Source of the DNA: Prorocentrum cordatum
Taxonomy: Eukaryota > Sar > Dinophyceae > Prorocentrales > Prorocentraceae
DNA length: 64,000 bases
NCBI GenBank assembly: GCA_963575745.1
Contig: CAUYUJ010014549.1
Span: forward strand, 1,045,720-1,109,719
Reading direction: 5' to 3'
In this document: positions 9,350 through 19,384 of the stretch, in pieces
How positions within the stretch are numbered: position 1 is the stretch's first letter
Layout: each line of letters opens with the position of its first letter
Position numbers and translations under genes: made by a program
The notes under the pieces: generated by a model
What the model was told of the DNA's origin: nothing
The model's input: only the letters and a program-made list of their open reading frames with translations
Databases searched by the model: none

Positions 9350-9842
9350 CGGGAGGGGAAGGAGGAGGAGGAGGGAGGAGGAGGAGGGAGGAGGGATCGG
9401 GAGCAGGAGCACCTCAGAGGGGAAGGAGGAGGAGGGAGGAGCTCCTCCTCCTCCGCCTGTTCGGTCTGTCGGTCGCACGGCGCGGAGGCTCGCAGCCGAA
9501 GCTGGACCGGGGCAGAGCAGCGGGAATGGAAGGGCGTTCTGTCCTGCCTGCTTGCCTGCTCTCCTTCCCCCCCCTCCTCCTCCTCCACCTCCTCCTCTCC
9601 TCCTCTCCTCCTCCCCCTCCTCCCTCCCTCCTCCTCCCCTCCTCCTCCTCCTCTCCTCCCTCCTCCTCCTCCCTCCTCCGCCTCCTCCTCCTCCTCCTAG
9701 TCCTCTTCCTCCTCGTCCTCCTCCCCCTCCTCTCCTCCTCCTAGTCCTCTCCCTCCTCGTCCTCCTCCCCCTCCTCCTCCCCCTCCTCCTTCCCGTCCTC
9801 CTCCCCCTCCTCCCCCATCCCCCTCCTCCTCCCCCTCCGCCT
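9350..9842. repeat. (GGA)n then (CCT)n tracts
   Basis: A purine tract (about 9350-9445) and a long pyrimidine tract (about 9545-9842) of opposite strand sense. They form an imperfect purine/pyrimidine inverted pair around 100 bp of unique sequence. Confidence 0.9.
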
Positions 9843-10030
9843 GCGAACAAAAAGTAAACGACAATCGTGCACGTGCCGAGAGGCAGGCGGATGGGGAGAG
9901 AGGCCAGGACGGGCCCGAGCTCGCCGGACCCGCGCCGCCTCGAGAGGAGGGGGGAGGGCACTTCGGCAGCCAGGGCCGCCACGGAGAGAAAGGCCATGCT
10001 AATCGGGCGAAGAGAATTATCGGGGGAGAA

Positions 10031-10178
10031 AAAGATACGGATACGTGTTGTCCCCCGTCGTTTTCGGCCTTTCCTAGTCCTCCTGGGGAATCCTCGTTGT
10101 CACCGCTGGATTCGCCTCGAAATTCTGGTCAGAACGCACCCCAAGAGAGGTCCGGGGACAACACGTATCCGTATCTTT
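10031..10178 (+). mobile_element. R1 MITE, copy with perfect 25-bp TIR
   Basis: 148 bp. The first 25 bases (AAAGATACGGATACGTGTTG plus TCCCC) are the exact reverse complement of the last 25 (10154-10178). The R1 core lies between them (TGTCACCGCTGGATTCGCC, TTCTGGTCAGAACGCACCCC). This is the least decayed R1 copy and defines the family's ends. Confidence 0.92.
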
Positions 10179-10192
10179 CCGCCCCCCAAAAT

Positions 10193-10329
10193 TATGCACA
10201 TGCACCGATCCTGGCAAGGCCCATCCTTGACCCATGATCGGTGCATATGCCTTCCTGGCCAAGGTCGGAGGGCGTGTGCACCGATCCTGGGCTTAGTATG
10301 GGCCTGGCCAGGATCGGTGTCTGTGCATC
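10193..10329. mobile_element. R3 foldback palindrome
   Basis: CACCGATCCTGGCAAGGCCC and the inverted GGGCCTGGCCAGGATCGGTG pair, with a second inner pair (TGATCGGTGCATATGCC against GGCGTGTGCACCGATC). The arrangement is the same as in the larger R3 at 15860-16024. Confidence 0.85.
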
Positions 10330-10354
10330 GTTCTGTTTCCTCTAGCTAAGAGGA

Positions 10355-10520
10355 GGAAGAGATCCCCTCAGCTCTGCCTTTCCCTCGCTTTACCCCTGTT
10401 GGGCCTGCTGGGAGGCCCTCGCCGCCACCGCTGGATTCGCCTCGAAAGCCTGGTCAGAACGCACCCCAGGAGAGGCCCGGGGAGTCGCGACATCGGTACG
10501 CTGTGGATTCCCCACACGGG
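10355..10520 (+). mobile_element. R1 dispersed MITE-like repeat
   Basis: CTGGGAGGCCCTCGCCGCCA, then CTGGATTCGCCTCGAAAGCC, then GGTCAGAACGCACC and GGTACGCTGTGGATTCCCC. Orientation as in the 10031 copy, 180 bp away. Confidence 0.8.
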
Positions 10521-11024
10521 GCGCGCCGACGCGCCGGCGCGCGAGGAAGCAGCTCGGCCTGGGCGACGGCTTCTTCGATCTGCCCGTGCCGGTGGGGCCC
10601 CGGGCCGCCATGAATCAGGAGCGAGAGGAGGACGTATACTCACACGAGTCCACGTCGGTTTGGGGTTTGTACGCCTTGCGCGAGCCTTCGTACCCCTCGG
10701 TTAGTTTCGTGGACCGGGAGGGCGTGCTCCTGCACGTGGGTGGGCGCGTGCGTCTTTTGTGGGCTCCCTGGGTGAAGGGAGGGGCGGAGGGTCGCCGTGG
10801 AGGGAGGGGGTCCTATAAGGGGCGGGGGGGGGGAGCCTGCCCTCCGTTGCCCGTCTCGCTTGCGCTCTTGGGAGGGGGCGGCGTGGAAGCGGACGGGGTC
10901 CTGAGGGCTCTGGTCCCGTCACGAGGCGGCTCGGGATGAACAGTTGGTGGCGGGAAAGAAGCCTCCGGGACCCAGGACGCTCTTGCTTCGGGATCCATCT
11001 CTCATGGCAGGTGGTGAGCCTGGA
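10521..11024. other. no gene seen
   Basis: GC-rich unique-looking sequence. Open frames but no motif or splice context I can support. Confidence 0.4.
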
Positions 11025-11220
11025 GAACCGGCATGGTAATGGAAAGCATGGGGACAGCGACCGACAACAGTTCCCTCCTACTTGCTGTCGATGTCCCCGC
11101 GGAAAAATTTACCATTTGGGGCAGTCGTCAGCCCAACCGCCGCCGCTGTCGGTTTGGAGTAACGTTTGCTGTTTGGCATCGTCCCCGTTCTGTCCGTGTC
11201 TATTTTGGGCGTGCCAAGAG
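11025..11220 (+). mobile_element. R14-related foldback, degenerate
   Basis: The right half (GTCGGTTTGGAGTAACGTTT, then TTTGGCATCGTCCCCGTTC) is homologous to the right half of the foldback at 23171-23377. The left arm is decayed. Confidence 0.55.
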
Positions 11221-11244
11221 GAGGAAATTCGAGGAACCTCAAAC

Positions 11245-11310
11245 ACATAAACATACGTTTTTGGAGGTCCGCGCAGATTTCTTGGGACCGCGCTGGGCCG
11301 TACTCTCGTT
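11245..11310 (+). mobile_element. R2 half element
   Basis: ACACATAAACATACGTTTTT and GGAGGTCCGCGCAGATTTCT match the left R2 arm. No right arm follows. The next stretch, 11311-11934, shows nothing I can identify. Confidence 0.65.
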
Positions 11311-11934
11311 GGCGAGCGAAGCGAAGTGGAAGGACAAGAACCACACTTCCGCGTGTGTGGTATGAGAGAATCGGTTCATGAGAGGCACCAGCCAAAACCC
11401 TGCAGCTTCCTCCAGCCCTTTCTTCACGTTGAGTCGTTCTCATGACGCTCCTGGATCTCGCGGAGGGCCCAACGGGGGTCGAACGCGGCGACCATCGTAT
11501 GAGGACCCCTCTCGTCCTCCCTCTTGTGGTGTTCGCCTTGTTGTATCGTCTGCGTCGGCCCGATGAGCGGCCTTGCCCCGCTCGCTTCCACTGCCAGGGA
11601 GGCGCGCGGGGCGGGCCCCCGCCCGCTCGCCCCTCCACGGGCCCCGCCGCACCGCTCGGCCGCCTCTGCGGCCGGGCCTGCTGCCGTCTCCCGCCCGGCT
11701 GCCTCGTGTGGATCCATTCTGAGACTGCGTATGGTTTTCCACATGTCTCGGGGGCCAATGTTTTCCTTCCCGCCCGCGTCGCACCCGCGTCTTCCTCACA
11801 CCTCCCCTCCCCAGCCTTCCCTACCTCTCCTCGTCACTGCTCCACGCTCGACATACACGCAATACATCTGCACACGCACACACACAAATAAAACACCTCC
11901 TCCTGCCGCATCACACGCACCAGACGCATGCAAC

Positions 11935-13262
11935 ACACGCGCGGCGGGCTCGCAAAGCAAGGCAAGCGCTGCATTTCCTCAACGCCACGGGGAGTGCGCG
12001 GGGGGGTGGGTGGGAGCGCAATTCCTGTCGGGCTCGCGAGGCGTGGCAGGCTTTGGACTTCGTCGACACCAGGAGGGGGTGTGCTGTGGGTGGGAACGCT
12101 ATCCATTTCGGGTTTGCACAACGTGGCAGGCATGGCATTTCCTCGACACCACAGGAGGTGAGCTCGGGGTGGGAGCGCAATCCGTGTCGGGCTCGCAAGG
12201 CGTGGCAGGCGTGGCACATCCTCAACACCACACGGGGTTAGCTGCGGGTGGGTCCGCCATCGGTTTGGGGTTGCAAAGCGTGGCAGGCGTGACACTTCGT
12301 CGACACCGCAGGGGGCGCGCTCGGGGTGGGAGCGCTATCCGTGTCGGGCTCGCACAACGTGTGGCAGGCGTGCAGTTCTTCGACACCGCGGGGGGCGCGC
12401 TCGGGGTGGGAGCGCTATCCGTTTCTGGCTCGCACAACGTGGCAGGCGTGCAGTTCTTCGACACCACAGGGGAAGCGCTGGGGGTGGGAGCGCTATCCGT
12501 TTCGGGCTCGCAAGGCGTGGCACGCGTGGCACTTCCTCGACACCACAGGGGTCGCGCCCGGGGGGGACGCTATCCGCTTCGGTTTCGCAAGGCGTGGCAG
12601 GCGTGGCAGTTCTTCGACACCACAGGGAATGGGCTGGATGTGGGAGCGCTATCCGTGTCGGGCTCGCAAAATGTGGCAGGCCTGGCACATCCTCAACACC
12701 ACACGGAGTGCGCTCGCCGTGGGAGCGCTATCCGTTTCGGGCTCGCAAAGCATGGCAGGCGTGGCACTTCCTCGCCGCCACAGGGGTGCGTTGGCGGTGG
12801 GAGCGCTATCCGTTTCGGGTTCGCAAGGCGTGGCAGGCGTGGATCTTCGTCGACACCACAGGGGGTGAGCTCGGGGTGGGCGCGCTATCCGTGTCGGGCT
12901 CGCAAGGCGTGGCAGGCGTGGCAGGCGTGGCACATCCTCAACACCACACGGGGTTAGCTGCGGGTGGGACCACTGTCCGTTTCGGGTTCGCCAAGCGTGG
13001 CAGGCGTGGCACTTCGACACCGCAGGGGGCGCGCTCGGGGTGGGAGCGCTATCCGTTTTTGGCTCGCACAACGTGGCAGGCGTGCAGTTCTTCGACACCA
13101 CAGGGGAAGCGCTGGGGGTGGGAGCGCTATCCGTTTCGGGCTCGCAAAGCGTGGCAGGCTTGGCACATCCTCGACACCACAGGAGGTGCGCTGGGGGTGG
13201 TTTCCCTATCCGGTTCGGGCTCGCGAAGCCTGGCAGGCGTGTCCCTTCCTCTTCACAGGGGG
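11935..13262 (+). repeat. minisatellite, about 16 copies of a 72-83-bp unit
   Basis: Degenerate tandem units built on GCAAGGCGTGGCAGGCGTGG, TTCCTCGACACCACAGGGG and GGTGGGAGCGCTATCCGT. Unit length varies, so all frames cycle through the same peptides (SVSGSQGVAGVA and the like). The long ORF of about 480 codons is therefore a by-product. No start or splice context suggests a gene. Confidence 0.92.
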
Positions 13263-13544
13263 GTAGTCTCTGAGCGCGGCATCGGCTCTTTGCGCGACGT
13301 GGAAGGCCCAGCCAGCTGGTGGGGTCGAAGTGGCGGTTAGCCAGTAACGCCCAGGCTTTTGCCGTTCCTGGACCCCCTCAGGGTACTCAGGCTTCCGAGG
13401 CTTGACCGGCGCCACCAACGGTATCGGCGAAACAACGGCCACATGCATCATCCTTGCAAGTTTCACGTCAGTTATCATCACGCCAGACGTGTTGTAAGTA
13501 TGCGGGTTTCTTCGGTCGCGTTTTTGTTGTGTTTTCCATGCATT
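13263..13544. other. no gene seen
   Basis: Mixed sequence between two repeats. No coding signal. Confidence 0.4.
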
Positions 13545-13605
13545 TGGAGGGTCTTTAACATGTCGTGGTAGGCCTACAGGAATGCCGGGACGGCCGGTCC
13601 CTGCT
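13545..13605 (+). repeat. R13 dispersed repeat
   Basis: ACATGTCGTGGTAGGCCTAC, then AGGAATGCCGGGACGGCCGG. Shared with 6523 and 20905. Confidence 0.7.
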
Positions 13606-13664
13606 CAATCTTGCAGCCCCCCTCCCGCGCCCGCCTGGCCTCAGTCCTTGGATGCGGACGTGAT

Positions 13665-13892
13665 TCAGAGCCCCGAATCATCAGGGGTAACTCGGGTCAG
13701 GGCTAACTCGGGTTCGTTTTTCGGGATTCCGAACCCGAGTTGTCCCGGACCCGAGTTACCCCGGATAACTCGGGCGCCCAGAGCCCCGAATCATCAGGGG
13801 TAATTCGGGTCAGGGTTAACTCGGGTTCGTTTTCCGGGAACCCAAACCCGAGTTACCCCGGACCCGAGTTACCCCGGATAACTCGGGCGTCC
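13665..13892. repeat. tandem pair of self-complementary units
   Basis: Two consecutive copies of about 115 bp starting CAGAGCCCCGAATCATCAGG. Each unit contains repeated GGGTAACTCGGG on one side and CCCGAGTTACCCC on the other, so each can fold into a hairpin. Confidence 0.85.
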
Positions 13893-14003
13893 AATAAGTC
13901 CTTGGATGTGGACGTGATGCCGTCCCGCGTCCACTGCCCTGGTACCGCAGCCCCGGCTGGCCGCCCCGGCGCGCTCGCCATGAGTTCCCGTTTGGGCGTT
14001 GCG

Positions 14004-14157
14004 TAATGGGGGGGTCATACATGGGGGGGTGGCGAGAGTGGTCCGCAAAGGTACCCAAACGGTACCTAAACGAGCCCCCTGGGGGTCCGGAGGGGCCCGA
14101 AAGGGGCACGAAAGGGGACCGTTTCTGACCCCCCCCATTTATGACCCCCCCGTTAAG
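14004..14157. mobile_element. R17 foldback element flanked by 20-bp direct repeat
   Basis: Ends AATGGGGGGGTCATA and TATGACCCCCCCGTT are inverted, with a second inner inverted pair. The words CGCTCGCCATGAGTTCCCGT flank it at about 13971 and 14169. Confidence 0.75.
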
Positions 14158-14296
14158 CCACGCCCAACGCTCGCCATGAGTTCCCGTTCGCGTGTGAGTG
14201 CCCCCCCCCCGTGCTCTCTTCGCTGCCGCCCTGCCTTCCCGCGTCCCCTCTCTCGCATCCGGACACTTCGCTTTGTCGTGTGTTCAACGGCGCCGT

Positions 14297-14430
14297 AACG
14301 GGTACTTCCTAACGGGTACTTTGAATTTTTGCCGAAAGTTGCCACTTTAGGGCCTTTTTGTGGCGTTGCAGCGTCGCCCACATCGGGGAGGGTTGGGTTC
14401 GCTGGGTCACTGGCCAAAGTACCCGTTAGT
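14297..14430. mobile_element. R18 foldback element
   Basis: AACGGGTACTT occurs twice at the left (14298 and 14311) and its complement AAAGTACCCGTTA ends the element near 14428. AT-rich interior. Confidence 0.65.
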
Positions 14431-14901
14431 GGAGTCCCCGTTTGAGGGGCGCTGATGTGTCCCCACGGCCACTGCGAGCGCCCGTGCGGATGACCTCTGC
14501 CGTGCCGCGACGGAAGAAAGCGTCGGGACGATGCGGGATTCCCCCGCGGCGCCGCATCTCGTTCTCTCCCGCCCAGAACAGCCAATTTCGACCGTCACGC
14601 TGCCCATTCTCGCTGGTACTTCTCCTCGCTTCGAGCTCCTTTTGTTTTTCCTCCTCTCTCCGTGCTGTTGGTTGGCGGCGAGCCTCCGTGGTCCGAGTAT
14701 CGGCCACGCGGCAGGGACAGTTGGCGACACCACTCCCGTTCCGCATTCCGTGGCGTTGATTCGTTCCGTTCTTGCCATTGTGGGGCCGAAATTGTGTGGG
14801 ATTCGTGTTGCACTCTTGTTGCATACCCTCGGACCTGTCTCTTCCCGCGACGTGCGAGGTGATTGCCTCTCTCCCCTGTCGAAGAGGAGACCAGCGCACT
14901 A
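14431..14901. other. no assigned gene
   Basis: A minus-strand frame of about 160 codons stays open but is Arg/Gln-rich with no motif. I do not call it. Confidence 0.35.
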
Positions 14902-15125
14902 GCATGATGTTTCGACCTCCGCGCGGGGATCTTGGATCAGCGCTGGGCCCCCCAGAAAATATGTGAAACTATGGGAAGTGGGGGGGAAGACAAAACACAT
15001 AACATATGCGAAAATACGGGGAATCTTGTTATTCGTGTCTATTTATTTGTGTGTCCTAGGGCCTCTTCAATCCAAGAATCCAAGAAGGCCGCGCGGAACG
15101 TTAAAAGTTTATGCTCGTGCCAGTC
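14902..15125. mobile_element. R2 foldback with an R8 element nested in its loop
   Basis: Left arm GACCTCCGCGCGGGGATCTT and right arm (CAAGAAGGCCGCGCGGAACG, then TTTATGCTCGTGCCA) are R2 arms. Between them, 14951-15060 is an R8 copy. The R8 therefore inserted into an existing R2. Confidence 0.75.
14951..15060 (+). mobile_element. R8 AT-rich MITE-like element
   Basis: CCAGAAAATATGTGAAACTA, then GTGGGGGGGAAGACAAAAC, ending TTTATTTGTGTGTCCTAGG. Three cleaner copies lie at 23798, 57096 and 61750. Confidence 0.85.
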
Positions 15126-15179
15126 ATATTCGGTTGCACATCGTGAGAGCCGTGTATGTCCTTGCAATTCCGTCTTCAG

Positions 15180-15335
15180 CGTCGGTTAGCATGTGGGAGT
15201 CGATGATATGTGCCGATTTAGCTTCGATTCGCGTCGATGGAGCGCCGTTCTAGCGTCGTAGAGCGTCGATGTAGCGTCGATTCACGTTGATTCTCAAGAG
15301 CGGACAAGATGGTATGGGAGGCCCCCGTAAGTTGC
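15180..15335 (+). repeat. R20 repeat with TAGCGTCGAT units, copy 1
   Basis: Degenerate TAGCGTCGAT/TTCGATTCGCG units, then GAGCGGACAAGATGGTATGG and a GTTGCCACCGAAG end. The same sequence recurs at 57415-57612. In both places it lies downstream of an R8 copy, so R8 and R20 may be one composite unit. Confidence 0.75.
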
Positions 15336-15859
15336 CACCGAAGTTTTCGCTCCTTTCCTTCACGTCCTCCCCTCTGTGGGGGGGGGGGAGCGACGTTGCG
15401 CGTCGGGCTGCGCCAGGGGGGGGGGCAGGCGACAGTGGAGTGCATCCAGCAGGCGTGCGCGCCGCAGGGCGGGGGCGGCGTGCCCACCGGCCTGGGCGCG
15501 TGAGGGCGCGTCGGGGGCCGCATCAGGCAAGCCCGTGCAAACGGGGCGTTCGCAAACGAGCCGGTAGCTGAGGGTGCGTTTTCAAGCCAGACCCCCTCGA
15601 GCAAGGAAGAAATCATGATGGGAGGGTTTCCACAATTTTCGGCCTGGGGGTCCTCGCCGAGCCTCTTGGACCGTCAAAAAACGATTCAGGATCAGAAGCC
15701 AGTCCGGGGGATTGAGCCGAGACCTCTGGGGGTCGACATTCTGATAAGATCCTGATGTCGGGGGTCTTGGAAAATGGTGGCCGCGCGCAGGGGCGAGGTA
15801 AACCCCCCCTCGCGCAGAGTTAGGATGCTGTATCGGCGTTTCTGTCGTCCCAGTTTCAT
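15336..15859. other. no gene seen
   Basis: GC-rich, then mixed. No exon supported. Confidence 0.35.
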
Positions 15860-16024
15860 AGGGCGACGAGATCTATACATATCCACTGCTCCTGGCCAGG
15901 CCCATCCTGGGCCCAGGAGCTGTGTATATGCCTCCCTGGCCAGGCCAGGAGGGCGTATACACCGCTCCTGGGCCCAGGATTGGCCTGGCCAGGAGCAGTG
16001 GATATGCATAGATCTCGTCGCCCT
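15860..16024. mobile_element. R3 foldback, 165-bp near-perfect palindrome
   Basis: Arms of about 80 bp: AGGGCGACGAGATCTATACA, then TATCCACTGCTCCTGGCCAG, mirrored at the right end ending CATAGATCTCGTCGCCCT. About half a dozen mismatches over the arm. Essentially no loop. Confidence 0.92.
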
Positions 16025-16225
16025 ATTTCGCACACACATGCACTCGTGCGAGGTGAGTGCCCTGTCGCCTCATTCTCGCCTGAAGAGGCCCCCTGAGCTA
16101 CCGCCCCGTTGACGAGCGCCCTGTTGGCAGGGGGGCTTGGAGAGGGGGGGGCGGCGGGCTCTCGGCCACGCGCAGAGGGTGCAGAGGGTGCCGGGGGAGG
16201 CTCTTCAGAAGCACCCCTGCATTGT

Positions 16226-16276
16226 AGGAGGAGGAGGAGGAGGAGGAGGAGGAGGAGGAGGAGGAGGAGGAGGAGG
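16226..16276. repeat. (GGA)n microsatellite
   Basis: Pure GGA run. The surrounding 16025-16930 is GC-rich with CCCCC/GGGGG runs and no supportable gene. Confidence 0.95.
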
Positions 16277-16930
16277 ATGTAGGGCTGGCGCCTCCCAAGG
16301 GGGCCCCCCCGCCTGCTCGGAAGGTGCCTCTTCCCCGCCCGAAAGGCCCCCTCTGCGCGCCCCGCCGAGCATGGGCTCAGGAGGGGCTGCAGCGACCCGC
16401 AATCGCCCACTCGTCGCCGACTGGGGCCCGATGAGCCCACTCCGCCCAGGATCGTGCGGAGTCGCCATCGAGGGCCTATCGGCGATCTATCTGCGGTAGC
16501 TCGCCGATAAACGGTTCCCCCCTCCTGAGCTCGGGGGCGGCAAAGAGGGGGGTGATGACTAGGGGGGTGGGTGGACATCACGGCGTGGGCCATGATATTT
16601 CCCCAGATCTTATGGCGCCTCTGCCTACTTCGTCACGTCCCTGGCCCCCCCCCCCCCTCTTGGGCACCCCCCCTCTCGGCCGCGCACGTGCCGCCGGTCA
16701 TGATCTGCGTCCCCCCCTCTTGGACACCCCCCTATTGGCCGCTCCTGGTGAGCTGGCCCCCCCCATCGTTTCCCCTCGGGGTGCCGCGGCGAGTCGCGAG
16801 GGCGGCTCTTTTCCCCCCGCGGGCGCCGCCCGGCGGGAGGCCGGGCGGCGCAGGGCGGCCCGCGGAGGCTGCTCCGCGCCTGCGCGTCGGCCTGCTCGCC
16901 CTCGTCCTCCCCGGCTTCGGCCAAAGAGCG

Positions 16931-16969
16931 AGTAGGAGGAGGAGGAGGAGGAGGAGGAGGAGGAGGACA
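16931..16969. repeat. (GGA)n microsatellite
   Basis: Short pure run. Confidence 0.9.
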
Positions 16970-17079
16970 AGTGTAAACTCAAGAGGCATCAACGACGTTG
17001 CAATGCACCCTCCTTCCAAGTTCCCCCATCCACAGCTCCGTGCTTACAGGGGGTTCGTTCATCGCGGTAGCTGCTCCAC

Positions 17080-17345
17080 TGGAAGGCAACCGTCTGAGAA
17101 TCTTCAGTCGAACCACAGCACCGTTTCTGAGATTTCAACGCCGCGAATCAGCGTTATTGTTGCGTCCTGCCGATCCTGCGTCGTGTTAAAGCACCACTCC
17201 TGATATTTCAACACACCGAATCAGAATGACTGTTTCGTCCTGCCGATGCTGAATCGTGCCAGAACACCGCTCGTGAGACTTCAGCACCGAATCAACGTGA
17301 TTGTTGCGTCATCCCGATGCTGAATCTTGCCAGAACGCAGCACCT
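17080..17345 (+). repeat. degenerate tandem repeat, about 4 units of 75 bp
   Basis: Units contain GAGATTTCAACGCCGCGAAT, TTGTTGCGTCCTGCCGATGC and TGAATCGTGCCAGAACACCG. Lower GC than its surroundings. Confidence 0.75.
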
Positions 17346-18144
17346 GGGACTGCAACCGTACGAATTATTGAAGGCGCCGTGGACTTGTAAGACGAATGCG
17401 TGCGGCGCTACAGCGAGAGTCACATGGTGATCATTCATCGCCATACAGTGACGAAGCCCAGCCCACCCTGCCGACACGTCTCGGCGTGCGACTGGGAGGA
17501 GTTCATTGGAAGGAAAATAGATGGAAGGTCGAGGAGGAGGAGGAAGATGATGGGCATCGGTTTGTTGACCAGGACTCGATCAGGCCGCCGATCAGGGCGA
17601 TCCCCGATCGGCGGGGGGGCCCTTGGAGGGACCACGGGCCAAGATTGCGATCAGGCCCTGCCAGGCGTCAATTCCTCCCCCGCGACCCCGCGAGGGGGGG
17701 AGGGATCTCAGACGAACATCGGAGATGGGCCCGTTGAGACTCGTCGCCACCGCTGGACGCATGCCAGAAAACTGGTACGTTTGCACCCCCGGAGGGTTCC
17801 GATAACGGATTTGCAGATGCCGTTCTCTCGACTCGCCGTGCTCATCCGTGCGGGTTTCTTGGATCGGCGATGTAAATCCCCCCGGCGCGCCTTGCTGCCC
17901 ATGCAGAGGGGCCTGGCGTCGAATCGTAAAATCCTCGACGAGGAGGAGGCGGAGGAGGAGGAGGACGACGACGACGAGGCTGGAGGGGCGCAGGGGAGGG
18001 GGAACAGGTGACGAGGTGGAGTGCCAACGAGGAGTCAGAAAGAGCACAACGTGGAGGAGGAGCAAGGGGGAGGAGAAGGAGGAGAAGGAAGAGGGAGACG
18101 ACAGTGCCGAGGGAGGAAGGACGAGTTCGGCGATGCTTCTCAAC
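17346..18144. other. no gene; weak R1 trace
   Basis: 17735-17800 shows a diverged R1 core (GTCGCCACCGCTGGACGC). A GAGGAGG tract lies at 17940-17980. No exon supported. Confidence 0.4.
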
Positions 18145-18220
18145 GCTTGGGGCCCCCTGGGGGTCGCGTCACCACGACTGAATTTCCAGCGCGCCCCAGG
18201 AGAGGTCGAGAGGGTGATTT
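18145..18220 (+). mobile_element. R1 repeat, decayed
   Basis: GGGGGTCGCGTCACCACGAC, then GCGCCCCAGGAGAGGTCGAG, follow the R1 order with many substitutions. Confidence 0.5.
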
Positions 18221-19384
18221 TACGCAGCACCCCTACCACGGCCGCAGTCTACCAACACGACAACTTGGTGTCGGAAAGGGCTCGGGCGACTTTGTGCAGC
18301 TGTTCCCTTGGGTCTCTTACTTGGAGATCCTCGCACCTCGGGGCGCAACTGAGGCCAACGAGGGGCTTCATTCCGTATGCAAATGCAAGATTCCCGTGTC
18401 AAGGTTTTAATTGCCGTGCGTGTTTTTCTTCTGCCATCGTTGTAGAGTAACGCGGGCTGAGGTCTCTCAATCCGAAATCGTACCATTAGCAGCAAAGCCT
18501 TGTTCGTTGCAGCCTGAAGAAGTTGTGCTATCTCGGGTGGAGGAGCAGGCTGGGACGGCAGAGAATTGACGGCCACCACGGCCACCACTGAGAGCGAGAG
18601 GAGGGTACATACGACAGGTGCGTGCCGTCCCGACGCGGCAGCGACCCGCCCCCCCGCGGGCGTTCAAGGTTGAACGCCGCCAGCGGCCCAGAACTGGGCA
18701 ATGTAGAACGATCTGGCGATCGAAACGCCGCCGATCGTTGGAAGGTTGGACGATCCACGCTGTGTCAGCAAACCAACGCCGGGATCGTAACGGCACGAAC
18801 CTGCCGAAAAGAGACTGAGTGGAGTCGGGGGGACATGCGGCTCGGCCGGCCCCCGTCACCATCCGCTCCGCCTGGAGCTCGGGCGCCTCTGAACCGTGCG
18901 CTGACCACACCGTGTGGTGCGTCAGTTGGGGTTCGGGGTCGCCACACACTGTTTGGGGGACTTGGGTCGTGCTCTCGGGACGGCTTGGGCAGCCGGGGCC
19001 TCCGAGGCTTCAACACCTCGCGCTGACGGGCCGCACGGCGAGGTCAGCACGCAGTCCGTCATTTGGATGCGGTCAGGGAGTCTGGGCTGGTGGGGCCTTC
19101 TGTCGGACGGGGCTAGGACGAAGGCAACTCCGTCCCAGAGCGTTAGGGAAGGCTCCTAGATTGTTCCGGAACGCTCTGAGAAGGCCGCGGCGCTCGAGAC
19201 ATCCTCCAGAAACACCAGATCTTGGGGACTCTTTATCCGTAAGGGCTTGGCCCCCTGCCGCCGGCCCCCTCTCTCGGAGAATGGGCCATGGAAGAGCTAA
19301 GTCATGAGGCTTTGGCGCTGTCGTGCAGCAGTATCGGAACTTCATGCGAGGCCGATTCGCAATCGGCAAAACCAACTGATCACA
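18221..19384. other. no gene seen
   Basis: Unique-looking sequence with short open frames on both strands. No motif or repeat family recognised. Confidence 0.35.

Noticed and set aside
11524-12957. 477-codon plus-strand ORF
   Set aside because: Runs through the minisatellite in which every frame cycles among the same peptides. No start or splice support.
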